Source: Deltaproteobacteria bacterium UBA5799 (GTDB lineage Bacteria; Desulfobacterota; GWC2-55-46). From it: a stretch of 9,238 nt of DNA. Numbering within the stretch: the first letter of the stretch is position 1; each line of letters starts with the position of its first letter. Location of the stretch: contig DIDN01000069.1 in the NCBI GenBank assembly GCA_002418185.1, forward strand, positions 1 through 9,238. The letters are read 5' to 3'. The position numbers and the translations under genes were made by a program. Shown here one piece after another: positions 1 to 6,126 of the stretch. A model generated the notes under the pieces. That model was given only the letters and a program-made list of their open reading frames with translations, was not told the DNA's origin and made no database searches.

Positions 1-1257
1 ATCTCTCCGGAGGTCCTTCTGCCTGTCGCGCCCGCCGGAAGCGGCCCGCTTGCCGCCGCCCCTTGTCCTCTCGGGCGGCCTCGCCCGCCTCGGCCTCTCC
101 TTAAGGACGAAGTCCTTGACCAGTTCGTCTTCCTCTACCCATTCGGTATCGAGCTTGCGCTCGATGTACTTCTCTATCTCCGGGAGGTTGAGGACATGGT
201 CCTCGCAGGCCAGGCTGTACGCCTTTCCGCTTTTTCCCGCCCTTGCGGTCCTGCCGATGCGGTGCACGTAATTGGCCGCGTCGTCCGGCAGGTCGTAGTT
301 TATGACGTGCGTCACGCCCTCGATATGCAGTCCGCGCGCAGCCACGTCCGTGGCGACGAGGACGTTTATCTTCCCGGCCTTGACGCCTTCTATTATCTTT
401 TCGCGCCTGGCCTGGCTTACGTCGCCGGTGAGCACCTTGGCCGGGACGCCGTTGGAAACGAGGTTTATGCCGACCTTCTCGGCGGTGGACTTCATGTTCG
501 TGAATATTATCGCGCGCTCCACGTCCGGCCGTTTAAGGAGCGTGAAGAGGACCGGGAGCTTCTCTTCGTTCGATACGTAGATTATCCTCTGGTCTATCGC
601 GCTTACGGTCACCTGCTCGGGCTCTATCTCCACCATTACAGGGTCGGGTTTCATGTAGCGAGAGGCGAGCCTCCGGACGTTCGAGTCGATCGTCGCGGAG
701 AAGAGCATGGTCTGGCGGGGCCTGCTTCTGGGGAGCTTGCTCGCGATGTACATGATGTCGGGGGCGAAGCCCATGTCGAACATGCGGTCGGCCTCGTCTA
801 TGATGAATATCTCTATCGAATCGAGCGAGAGGGTCTTTGACTTGTAGAGGTCTATCATGCGGCCCGGGGTGGCGACTACCAGCTCGACCCCTTCTTTAAG
901 CGCGTTCACCTGCTTTCCGTACTCTACCCCGCCGTAAATGGCGACCGACCTGAACGGCAGGTGTTTTCCGAGCTTCTCGGCGTCGGCTATTATCTGGGTC
1001 GCAAGCTCTCTTGTGGGCGCCATGACGAGCGCCCTCGGCTGCCCGGTCGTATTGGGGCCGGCTGCCAAGACCCTGCTGAATATCGTGAGGAGGAAGACCG
1101 CGGTCTTCCCGGTGCCGGTCTGGGACTGGGCTATTACGTCCTGCCCCTCAAGGCACTTGGGTAGGGATTGCTCCTGAATTGGTGTGCAGTGCTCGAATCC
1201 GGCATCGCTAATCCCTCTAAGAATGTCCGGGTGCAGAGCTAAACTTTCAAATTTCAT
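1..1257 (-). CDS. rhlB: ATP-dependent RNA helicase RhlB-type (DEAD-box), 3' end cut by the window
   Basis: An uninterrupted frame of 419 codons starts at ATG (complement of 1255-1257) and runs off the left edge, so the C-terminus is missing. It unwinds structured RNA using ATP; in Enterobacteria RhlB works in the RNA degradosome, but that partnership is not shown here. All DEAD-box motifs are visible: Q motif around residues 20-33 (CTPIQ), motif I QTGTGKT 46-52, PTREL 81-85, TPGR 130-133, DEAD 154-157, SAT 187-189, ATDVAARG 302-309 and HRIGRTAR 332-339. Stretches such as LTGDVSQ, ARGLHIEGVTHVINYDLPDD and SLACEDH match RhlB better than RhlE. After about residue 380 the sequence becomes a basic Arg/Gly/Pro-rich tail, usual for RNA-binding helicase ends. 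An AAAGGAGA-type Shine-Dalgarno lies 15 bases upstream, which is long spacing. The first ~35 codons use AT-rich codons (AGT, TTA, AGA, CTA) unlike the rest. Confidence 0.95.
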   Translation of the reverse strand, partial: MKFESLALHPDILRGISDAGFEHCTPIQEQSLPKCLEGQDVIAQSQTGTGKTAVFLLTIFSRVLAAGPNTTGQPRALVMAPTRELATQIIADAEKLGKHLPFRSVAIYGGVEYGKQVNALKEGVELVVATPGRMIDLYKSKTLSLDSIEIFIIDEADRMFDMGFAPDIMYIASKLPRSRPRQTMLFSATIDSNVRRLASRYMKPDPVMVEIEPEQVTVSAIDQRIIYVSNEEKLPVLFTLLKRPDVERAIIFTNMKSTAEKVGINLVSNGVPAKVLTGDVSQARREKIIEGVKAGKINVLVATDVAARGLHIEGVTHVINYDLPDDAANYVHRIGRTARAGKSGKAYSLACEDHVLNLPEIEKYIERKLDTEWVEEDELVKDFVLKERPRRARPPERTRGGGKRAASGGRDRQKDLRRD

Positions 1258-1325
1258 CCGTTCTTTTCAAATCTCCTTTGTTCGGCTGTGGTTTCTGCCG
1301 GTCTGGTTGTCTAAAACAATATAAT

Positions 1326-1355
1326 ATTACACCATTTTAAGCACGTTGTAGTCAA
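1326..1355 (-). promoter_or_regulatory. sigma-70-like promoter of the rhlB gene
   Basis: Reading the minus strand, TTGACT (1350-1355, five of six consensus bases) is followed after 18 bases by TGTAAT (1326-1331, five of six). An alternative TAATAT box overlaps it with a 20-base spacer. The predicted start of transcription lies near 1318, giving a leader of about 60 bases before the helicase ATG. The surrounding AT-rich patch contrasts with the GC-rich flanks. Confidence 0.55.
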
Positions 1356-1540
1356 GGATTAGTTTCAGGGTACGATTTCGAGGAAAAGACGGCCTGAAAA
1401 CTACCCTGGACTAAAGCCCCGAGGCATCTGGAGAACCGGGTCAAGACGGGCGATATGCCCCGCCCGCCAAAAGACCCGGCTCATTCCGGGCGGCTCCTTC
1501 TTCCCCGGCTTGAAAGCCAGGGGTTCCAGGCCGTAAGCAT
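1356..1540. other. gene-free stretch with nested inverted repeats
   Basis: No credible gene lies here; an open frame crossing it runs through the tRNA and is not coding. It contains a nested inverted repeat: CCGGGTC (1436-1442) with GACCCGG (1473-1479), enclosing CGGGCG (1447-1452) with CGCCCG (1461-1466). A second compact hairpin pairs CCCCGGCTT (1503-1511) with AAGCC-A-GGGG (1514-1523). Neither is followed by a T run on either strand, so they are not called as intrinsic terminators. The region lies between the tRNA terminator and the helicase promoter. Confidence 0.5.
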
Positions 1541-1572
1541 AAAAAAAGCCGGTCCCGGATATCCGGGCCGGC
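1541..1572 (-). terminator. intrinsic terminator downstream of tRNA-Gly
   Basis: On the minus strand a near-perfect 12-bp stem (bases 1548-1572, GGATATCC at its top, one bulged base) is followed directly by seven T residues (complement of 1541-1547). It begins 13 bases after the tRNA 3' end. This is a textbook Rho-independent terminator and isolates the tRNA transcript from rhlB. Confidence 0.9.
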
Positions 1573-1584
1573 GCTCATTCGATA

Positions 1585-1658
1585 TGGAGCGGGCGATGGG
1601 AATCGAACCCACGTCTAAAGCTTGGGAAGCTTTCATTCTACCATTGAACTACGCCCGC
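1585..1658 (-). tRNA. tRNA-Gly (anticodon CCC)
   Basis: The minus strand folds as a complete cloverleaf. The acceptor is GCGGGCG (1652-1658) with CGCCCGC (1589-1595), the D stem GTTC/GAAT, the anticodon stem AAAGC/GCTTT around the loop TTCCCAA, and the T arm GTGGG-TTCGATT-CCCAT with one G-T pair. The discriminator base is T and CCA is encoded (complement of 1585-1587). Loop position 34-36 reads CCC, so it decodes GGG. The sequence resembles Escherichia coli glyU tRNA closely. It has its own promoter and terminator, so it is a single-gene unit. Confidence 0.96.
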
Positions 1659-1673
1659 GGGATTTCGATAATA

Positions 1674-1702
1674 AAAATACATCATGCCCGGCGGCGAGTC
1701 AA
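1674..1702 (-). promoter_or_regulatory. promoter of tRNA-Gly
   Basis: On the minus strand TTGACT (1697-1702) is followed after exactly 17 bases by TATTTT (1674-1679), in an AT-rich patch. The expected start of transcription is near 1667, about nine bases before the mature tRNA 5' end at 1658. This is the short leader expected for a tRNA gene. Confidence 0.6.
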
Positions 1703-1731
1703 GCCCAATTCCGGGGCGCGCGGCCCTTCTC

Positions 1732-2076
1732 TCACCACCACTTCGGCTTGCATTCCTCTCCGTCGTCGGGCTCCGCGACGAATGTTATCTCCACCATCGA
1801 GCTGCTCACCCATCCGGTCTCCCCGCCCTGCTCTTCGGAAGACTTAATCTTCACGAAACCGTCGCTCTTGTCAAGCACCTCGACAAGGGCTCCAGGGTTG
1901 AGGGTGCCGACTATCTTTACCCTGCCCGGAGAGTCCCACATGAGTATCGAGACCCTGCCCTGGGCCCAGTTCGTCGAAAAGAACTCCATGTCGCGTATGA
2001 CGCCGTGCTCGGCACAGGCAGAGGCATTGCCGGCAATAAGCATGCTGAAGATTATCGTGATGACGACCTTTTTCAT
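1732..2076 (-). CDS. small secreted protein with bacterial SH3-like domain
   Basis: This 114-residue protein is exported. Residues 1-20 are a signal peptide: KK, a hydrophobic run VVITIIFSMLIAG, then ASA with likely signal peptidase I cleavage before Cys21. The Cys invites a lipoprotein reading, but -3 is Ala rather than Leu/Val/Ile, so the lipobox is poor. Residues ~45-98 match the SH3b/SH3_3 pattern (VKIVGTLNPGALVEVLDKSD, then GFVKIKS and GWVSSSMVE), a fold often found in cell-wall or peptide-binding proteins. Cys21 and Cys109 could form a disulfide. The C-terminus is short and polar, ending KPKWW. The start has only a weak GGGA upstream, 8 bases away. An AT-rich stretch with GATAAT near 2133-2138 may hold its promoter, but no convincing -35 is seen. 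The ligand is unknown. Confidence 0.85.
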   Translation of the reverse strand: MKKVVITIIFSMLIAGNASACAEHGVIRDMEFFSTNWAQGRVSILMWDSPGRVKIVGTLNPGALVEVLDKSDGFVKIKSSEEQGGETGWVSSSMVEITFVAEPDDGEECKPKWW

Positions 2077-2207
2077 GGATGAGTTCCCGCAGCAGCCGAC
2101 ACAGGTGCCTCAGGCGATATTGACCCTAATTATCACTTTTGTAACATTCTTGCATTTTTTATAGCGTTTGTCCACTGTTTCCTGGAAATTCGGGGCCCCC
2201 AGGCCGC

Positions 2208-2236
2208 TTGCCTGTGAAATTCCGCTCTGATATACT
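2208..2236 (+). promoter_or_regulatory. sigma-70-like promoter of the aldehyde dehydrogenase gene
   Basis: TTGCCT (2208-2213) and TATACT (2231-2236) are separated by exactly 17 bases, four of six and five of six consensus bases respectively. Transcription should start near 2243. A small dyad, ACTCA (2234-2238) with TGAGT (2241-2245), overlaps the -10 box and start site and could be an operator, but it is too short to be sure. The Shine-Dalgarno GGGAGG follows at 2255-2260. Confidence 0.6.
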
Positions 2237-2266
2237 CAACTGAGTCTGCTACCCGGGAGGATGGAG

Positions 2267-3760
2267 ATGCCCACCGAATTCCTTAACCTCATAGGCGGAA
2301 AATGGTCCGCCGCCTCGTCCGGAAAGGTTATCGAGAGCGTGAACCCGGCGGATACAGGAGATGTCGTCGGCCTGGTGCCGGCTTCAGGAAAAGAGGAAGT
2401 CGACAGGGCGGTAGCAGCGGCAAGGGAGGCCCATGAGGGCTGGCGCCTGACCCCGGCGCCTAAAAGGGGCGAGTTCCTTTTCAGGACCGCGGAGCTGCTG
2501 CTCAGGCACAAGGACGAGCTTGCAAGGCTCGTGACGAGGGAGATGGGAAAGATACTCCCCGAGGGCATGGGCGACGTGCAGGAGGCCGTGGACATGGCCT
2601 ACTACATGGCAGGTGAAGGCAGGAGGCTTTCAGGCGAGACCGTCCCTTCCGAGCTCTTTGCAAAGGACTGCAAGTCGCTCCGCGTCCCCATAGGCGTATT
2701 CGCGCTAATAACCCCCTGGAACTTCCCCACCGCCATCCCTGCCTGGAAGATATTCCCCTGCCTCGTGGCCGGCAATACCGCCGTTTTCAAGCCGTCGAGC
2801 TACACGCCTGTCGCGGCGGCAAGGCTCGTGGAGCTAATTGCCGAATCAGGCCTCCCGCCGGGCGTGCTTAACCTCGTCCACGGGACCGGGGACGTGACCG
2901 GCGAGTACCTTGCCGCCCACCCGGGCATTGACGGGGTCTCCTTTACAGGGTCCTCGGCTGTGGGCGAGAGGCTCGCCAGGCTCTGCAGCGGCCTTGAAAA
3001 GGAGATATCCTGCGAGATGGGCGGGAAAAACCCCATCATCGTCATGGACGACGCGAGGCTCGACCTCGCAATCGAGGGCGCGCTCTGGGGCGCCTTCGGC
3101 ACCTCGGGGCAGAGGTGCACTGCGGCGAGCAGGCTTATCGTCCACGAAAAGGTATACGACCGCTTCCTCGACATGTTCCTCGGCGCGGCCCGTAAGCTCA
3201 AGGTCGGGAACGGGCACGACCCCGGCACCCACATGGGCCCAGTCATAAACGAGGCGCAGATGGAGAAGGTGCTCGGCTATATCGAGGTCGGCAAAAAGGA
3301 GGGCGCGAGGCTCGCACTCGGCGGAAAGAGGCTCACCGGAGGGGCCTACTCCAGGGGCTTTTTCATCGAGCCGACCGTATTCGCGGACGCCGCCCCGGGT
3401 ATGAGGATAGCCCAGGAGGAGATATTCGGCCCGGTCGCCGCGGTCATAAAGGCCAGGGACCTGAAAGACGCCATAAGCATTGCCAACGGCGTGCAATACG
3501 GCCTTTCGTCGTCCATATACACCCAGGACGTGAACAGCTCCGCTGTCGCCGAGCGCGACCTCGAAGCAGGCATTGTATACATAAACGCGCCTACCATCGG
3601 GGCAGAGGTGCAGCTCCCGTTCGGCGGCACGAAAAGGAGCGGGCTCGGCAGGAAGGAGGCCGGCGGAAGGGGCGGCTCTCTCGACATGTTCACGAAATGG
3701 AAGGTCGTATACAGGGACTATAGCGGCCGCCTGCAAAAGGCCCAGATAGACAAGGAGTGA
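2267..3760 (+). CDS. NAD(P)-dependent aldehyde dehydrogenase, possible P5C/semialdehyde dehydrogenase
   Basis: A full-length 497-residue member of the aldehyde dehydrogenase superfamily, oxidising an aldehyde to the acid with NAD(P)+ in the cytosol. Visible residues are TPWNFP 149-154 (oxyanion Asn152), Lys175 in FKPSS (cofactor), FTGSS 226-230 (Rossmann loop), general base Glu250 in EMGGKNP, nucleophile Cys284 in GQRCTAASR, and EEIFGP 384-389. The C-terminal stretch with EVQLPFGGTKRSG and WKVVYRDYSG resembles the ALDH subgroup that includes alpha-ketoglutarate-semialdehyde-type and Kuenenia AldH-like enzymes. Substrate is not fixed by sequence. Proline dehydrogenase and an aminotransferase downstream suggest glutamate semialdehyde/P5C or succinate semialdehyde. 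An in-frame ATG at 2261 abuts the Shine-Dalgarno GGGAGG (2255-2260) with no spacer, so ATG 2267, six bases away, is the better start. It has its own promoter and diverges from the SH3-protein gene. Confidence 0.93.
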   Translation: MPTEFLNLIGGKWSAASSGKVIESVNPADTGDVVGLVPASGKEEVDRAVAAAREAHEGWRLTPAPKRGEFLFRTAELLLRHKDELARLVTREMGKILPEGMGDVQEAVDMAYYMAGEGRRLSGETVPSELFAKDCKSLRVPIGVFALITPWNFPTAIPAWKIFPCLVAGNTAVFKPSSYTPVAAARLVELIAESGLPPGVLNLVHGTGDVTGEYLAAHPGIDGVSFTGSSAVGERLARLCSGLEKEISCEMGGKNPIIVMDDARLDLAIEGALWGAFGTSGQRCTAASRLIVHEKVYDRFLDMFLGAARKLKVGNGHDPGTHMGPVINEAQMEKVLGYIEVGKKEGARLALGGKRLTGGAYSRGFFIEPTVFADAAPGMRIAQEEIFGPVAAVIKARDLKDAISIANGVQYGLSSSIYTQDVNSSAVAERDLEAGIVYINAPTIGAEVQLPFGGTKRSGLGRKEAGGRGGSLDMFTKWKVVYRDYSGRLQKAQIDKE

Positions 3761-3839
3761 GGCGCACCGGCCAGCACTTGAATCCTGGCCCAGACGGGGC
3801 GCCCGGATTCCGGCAAGCGCCAGGCTCTCTCAAAACATC

Positions 3840-3868
3840 TTCAACCGCCTTCCCTTTTTTGCTATAAT
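3840..3868 (+). promoter_or_regulatory. extended -10 promoter of the ferritin-like gene
   Basis: A perfect TATAAT (3863-3868) is preceded by TGC, the extended -10 element. A weak -35 (TTCAAC, 3840-3845) stands 17 bases upstream. Transcription should start near 3875, about 20 bases before the ATG. The promoter lies in the 134-base gap after the aldehyde dehydrogenase, so the ferritin-like gene can be expressed independently. That gap also holds a hairpin GGCCAG/CTGGCC (3769-3774, 3785-3790) without a T run. Confidence 0.7.
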
Positions 3869-3894
3869 CCGGAAAAATCAAACTGGAGGGGGGA

Positions 3895-4389
3895 ATGGAC
3901 CCGGTGCATTTCACAGGCAAGGAAGTCCTCGACATGGCCCTGAGGATAGAGGAAAACGGGATGAGGTTCTACGCGGACGCGTCCAGGGGCGCAAGCACAA
4001 ACGAGCTCAAGGCGCTGTTCAAGGCCCTTTCCGAGGAGGAGGGCACGCACATAAAGCTCTTTCTCGAACTTAAAAAACTCCTGACCGAGGATACATCCAA
4101 CGGGTTCGATCCGTACATCGAGGAGGCCCAGCAGTACCTGAACACAATGGCAGACGCCGAGGTCTTCACGAACCCGGACGCGGGCAAGGAGGCGGCAAGC
4201 TCGGTAAAGAGCGAGGAAGAGGCCCTCAAGATGGCGATCGACATGGAAAAGGACTCGCTCCTCTTCTACTACGAGCTTGAGCGGATGATAAGGGAAAAGG
4301 ACAGGAAAATAATAGAGTCCCTCATCGACCAGGAAAAGGAGCACGTAAGGAAGCTCACCTCGATACAGGCGAGCCTCTTCGGGAAATAA
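3895..4389 (+). CDS. ferritin-like / rubrerythrin-family di-iron protein without rubredoxin domain
   Basis: A 164-residue, mostly helical protein with the four-helix ferritin-like di-iron pattern. Helix 1 supplies Glu20 (EENGMRFY), helix 2 the ExxH motif Glu49-His52 (EEEGTH), helix 3 Glu118 (DMEKDSLLFYYEL) and helix 4 the second ExxH Glu147-His150 (DQEKEH). Rubrerythrin relatives reduce peroxide or handle iron in anaerobes and microaerophiles. Classical rubrerythrin carries a C-terminal rubredoxin with two CxxC motifs; this protein has no cysteine at all, so any electron donor must be a separate protein. Sequence between helices 2 and 3 (residues ~65-100) is a longer linker. A strong Shine-Dalgarno (GGAGGGGGG from 3885) precedes the ATG. 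It is followed 103 bases later by the zinc-knuckle gene; both could share the promoter at 3840-3868. The exact reaction is not known. Confidence 0.88.
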   Translation: MDPVHFTGKEVLDMALRIEENGMRFYADASRGASTNELKALFKALSEEEGTHIKLFLELKKLLTEDTSNGFDPYIEEAQQYLNTMADAEVFTNPDAGKEAASSVKSEEEALKMAIDMEKDSLLFYYELERMIREKDRKIIESLIDQEKEHVRKLTSIQASLFGK

Positions 4390-4418
4390 CCGGCCCTTTT
4401 CAGGGGCGCCTTTTAACG

Positions 4419-4468
4419 GCTGAAAAAACACATTCAGGCTGCTCAGGTTGGACTTTTTCAGCAGCCTG
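4419..4468 (+). repeat. two mutually exclusive hairpins in the leader of the zinc-knuckle gene
   Basis: Two 9-bp inverted repeats overlap. GCTGAAAAA (4419-4427) can pair with TTTTTCAGC (4454-4462), and CAGGCTGCT (4435-4443) can pair with AGCAGCCTG (4460-4468). The 3' arms share bases 4460-4462, so both cannot form fully together. No T run follows the second hairpin. The structure ends 10 bases before the AAAGGAG ribosome site (4479-4485). It may be a transcript-end structure for the ferritin-like gene, a regulatory leader, or a copy of a dispersed repeat. Confidence 0.5.
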
Positions 4469-4492
4469 ACAAACCATTAAAGGAGCGTTCGT

Positions 4493-4741
4493 ATGGTACA
4501 ATACGTCAAGACCTATTCCTGTCCCACATGCAGCGGGCTCGCGAGCGGCCGGGGCCACTTATGCCACCCGAGGACCGAGGGCCTGCCTTTCGTCTGCGAG
4601 TTTTGCGGCAAGGAAGTCTCCGACCCGAGGCACGTCTGCCCCAAAATGGTCGACGAGATAGAGTACGTCTGCAAGAAATGCGGCAGGCTCGCCATCTACG
4701 ACTCCCTCCTCTGCGAGCCCCAGCCGATAGACGCTGACTGA
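4493..4741 (+). CDS. small protein of three tandem zinc-knuckle repeats, function unknown
   Basis: An 82-residue protein built from three repeats spaced exactly 25 residues apart. Each unit has the spacing C-x2-C-x10-C: Cys10/13/24, Cys35/38/49 and Cys60/63/74. Units one and two also carry a His two residues before the third Cys (His22, His47), giving C-x2-C-x8-H-x-C, a complete zinc-binding set. In unit three that His is Leu72, so it has only three of the ligands. Each unit starts with an aromatic residue and ends near a proline (HP, PK, EP). Gly follows or comes near the CxxC. There is no signal peptide or membrane segment, so it is cytosolic. The Shine-Dalgarno AAAGGAG is 7 bases from the ATG. 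I recognise no named family; zinc-ribbon proteins of this size usually bind nucleic acid or protein, or store metal, but the role here is open. Confidence 0.85.
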   Translation: MVQYVKTYSCPTCSGLASGRGHLCHPRTEGLPFVCEFCGKEVSDPRHVCPKMVDEIEYVCKKCGRLAIYDSLLCEPQPIDAD

Positions 4742-4777
4742 AGCCGGGCCGGGCGCCTCCGGCCATCGGCTTGTTTT
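4741..4777 (+). terminator. intrinsic terminator after the zinc-knuckle gene
   Basis: AAGCCG-GGCCGG (4741-4752) pairs with CCGGCC-(AT)-CGGCTT (4759-4772) around a six-base loop, with a two-base bulge. GTTTT follows at 4773-4777. The first stem base is the last base of the stop codon. It separates the upstream genes from the aminotransferase operon. Confidence 0.8.
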
Positions 4778-4820
4778 CCTCTCCTTGCGGAATTACCGAG
4801 CATAATCCTGACGTGACATG

Positions 4821-4843
4821 ACCCGCCCCTCTTGCGGGCGGGT
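4821..4843 (+). promoter_or_regulatory. leader hairpin just upstream of the aminotransferase ribosome site
   Basis: ACCCGCCC (4821-4828) and GGGCGGGT (4836-4843) form a perfect 8-bp GC-rich stem with a seven-base loop, followed by TTTC. It ends three bases before the Shine-Dalgarno GGAGG (4847-4851). It could be a weak attenuator, a second terminator for upstream transcripts, or a structure that shapes ribosome access. A CATAAT box at 4801-4806 could be the -10 of the operon promoter, but no matching -35 is seen. Confidence 0.45.
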
Positions 4844-4854
4844 TTCGGAGGCAA

Positions 4855-6126
4855 ATGGGGAATGACCTTAAGGAGCGGGCAAAGAAGCATATAACCCCGG
4901 CGCTCGTTTTCCACACCGATATAGAGGTCGAAAAGGCCGAAGGCCTGTACGTGGAATCCGCGGACGGGAAGAGGTACATGGACTTTTCGTCCGGCCTTGC
5001 GACCGCCAACCTGGGGCACTGCCCGCCCGAGGTGCTCGAAGCGGCGAAGCGCCAGATGGACTCCCTCGTCCACTCGGGCTGCATCTTCAGGTACGCCTCT
5101 CAGGTAGAGCTTGCCGAGAGGCTCGCGGAGATAACGCCCGGGGCAATCGACATGTTCTTCTTCTCGAACAGCGGCGCCGAGGCGATAGAGGGTGCGATAA
5201 AGCTTGCGCGCCATGCAACGGGCCGCCAGGGCATAATCAGCTTCGTCGGAGGCTTCCACGGCAGGACCATGGGCGCGCTCACCCTTACGACCTCGTCCGC
5301 CAAATACAGGCGCGGCTTCCATCCCCTGCTCCCGTCCGTCTACCACGCGCCCTACCCTTACTGCTACCGCTGCCTCCTGGGGCGTATCCGAAAAGACTGC
5401 TCGCTCGAATGCTACGAATATCTTGAAGGCATCCTCAGGCACCAGATATCGCCGGAGGACGTGGCCTGCATGGTCATCGAGCCTGTACTGGGCGAGGGCG
5501 GCTACGCCCCGCCGCCCCCGGAAGTGCTCTTCAGGATCCGGGACCTCTGCTCAAGGAACGGCATCCTCCTCATAGCCGACGAGGTGCAGAGCGGCTTCGG
5601 CAGGACAGGCAGGTGGTTCGCTTCCGAACATTACGGCCTTGAGCCGGACATAATCGTCATGGCAAAGGGCATCGCCTCTGGCTTTCCATTGAGCGCATTC
5701 GGGGCCTCTTCCAGGCTCATGTCCAAATGGCCCCCCGGAGCGCACGGCACGACGTTCGGCGGCAACCCGGTCTCCGCCGCCACCGCGGTTGCCACAATAG
5801 ACAAGATAAGGAAGGACGGCCTCCTTGAGAACTCCGCAAGGCTTGGAGAGTACGCCCTTTCCCGCCTCCACGAGATGAAAAACCGCCACGCCATAATCGG
5901 CGATATCAGGGGGCTCGGCCTGATGATTGGGGTCGAGTTCGTGAAGGCGGACGGAAGCCCGGATAAAGCCGGGCTCGAAAGGTTGATGGGGCGGTGCCTT
6001 GATAACGGGCTCATCATCATCGAGTGCGGCCCGGGGAAGAACGTAGCCCGCCTGATGCCGCCGCTCAACGTGACCAGGGAGGAAATGGACGCGGCCCTTT
6101 CCATATTCGAGGAGGCCCTCCCTTGA
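4855..6126 (+). CDS. class III PLP-dependent aminotransferase (4-aminobutyrate/ornithine type)
   Basis: A full-length 423-residue fold-type I aminotransferase that moves an omega-amino group to 2-oxoglutarate or a similar acceptor in the cytosol. Seen: phosphate-binding loop SNSGAEA 104-110, FHGRT for PLP ring stacking, Asp242 in ADEVQSGFGRTG (pyridine nitrogen), Schiff-base Lys271 in MAKGIASGFP, and TTFGGNP for the partner-subunit phosphate contact. GABA and ornithine aminotransferases both fit; sequence alone does not choose. Proline dehydrogenase in the same operon favours ornithine-delta or GABA chemistry feeding glutamate semialdehyde or succinate semialdehyde. An unusual cysteine set, Cys170-x2-Cys173-x8-Cys182-x3-Cys186, sits in the PYCYRC region. 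The Shine-Dalgarno GGAGG is only three bases from the ATG, which is short, but no better in-frame start exists. Its stop overlaps the next gene. Confidence 0.9.
   Translation: MGNDLKERAKKHITPALVFHTDIEVEKAEGLYVESADGKRYMDFSSGLATANLGHCPPEVLEAAKRQMDSLVHSGCIFRYASQVELAERLAEITPGAIDMFFFSNSGAEAIEGAIKLARHATGRQGIISFVGGFHGRTMGALTLTTSSAKYRRGFHPLLPSVYHAPYPYCYRCLLGRIRKDCSLECYEYLEGILRHQISPEDVACMVIEPVLGEGGYAPPPPEVLFRIRDLCSRNGILLIADEVQSGFGRTGRWFASEHYGLEPDIIVMAKGIASGFPLSAFGASSRLMSKWPPGAHGTTFGGNPVSAATAVATIDKIRKDGLLENSARLGEYALSRLHEMKNRHAIIGDIRGLGLMIGVEFVKADGSPDKAGLERLMGRCLDNGLIIIECGPGKNVARLMPPLNVTREEMDAALSIFEEALP
6111..6125 (+). promoter_or_regulatory. Shine-Dalgarno and TTG start of the COG2403 gene
   Basis: GGAGG (6111-6115) lies seven bases before TTG (6123-6125), inside the end of the aminotransferase gene. 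TTG forms a TTGA overlap with the TGA stop. The next in-frame ATG (6165) has no good ribosome site and would remove most of the first beta strand (KRVIV) before the GAAGRDFHNFN motif. TTG is therefore the preferred start. Confidence 0.75.

Noticed and set aside
196..840. Long plus-strand open frame of 214 codons
   Set aside because: It lies antisense to the helicase, whose minus-strand frame carries every DEAD-box motif; the plus frame has no recognisable domain and is a GC-rich shadow.
1455..1847. Plus-strand open frame of 130 codons
   Set aside because: It runs through the tRNA terminator and across the whole tRNA-Gly gene on the opposite strand and into the SH3-protein gene; not coding.
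2846..3736. 296-codon minus-strand frame inside the aldehyde dehydrogenase
   Set aside because: The plus-strand frame has the full set of catalytic motifs; the antisense frame is a by-product of GC-rich codon bias.
6024..6122. Upstream GTG start extending the COG2403 frame into the aminotransferase gene
   Set aside because: It would overlap the aminotransferase by about 100 bases, has no ribosome site and adds a non-conserved, proline/arginine-rich stretch; TTG 6123 has a well-spaced GGAGG.
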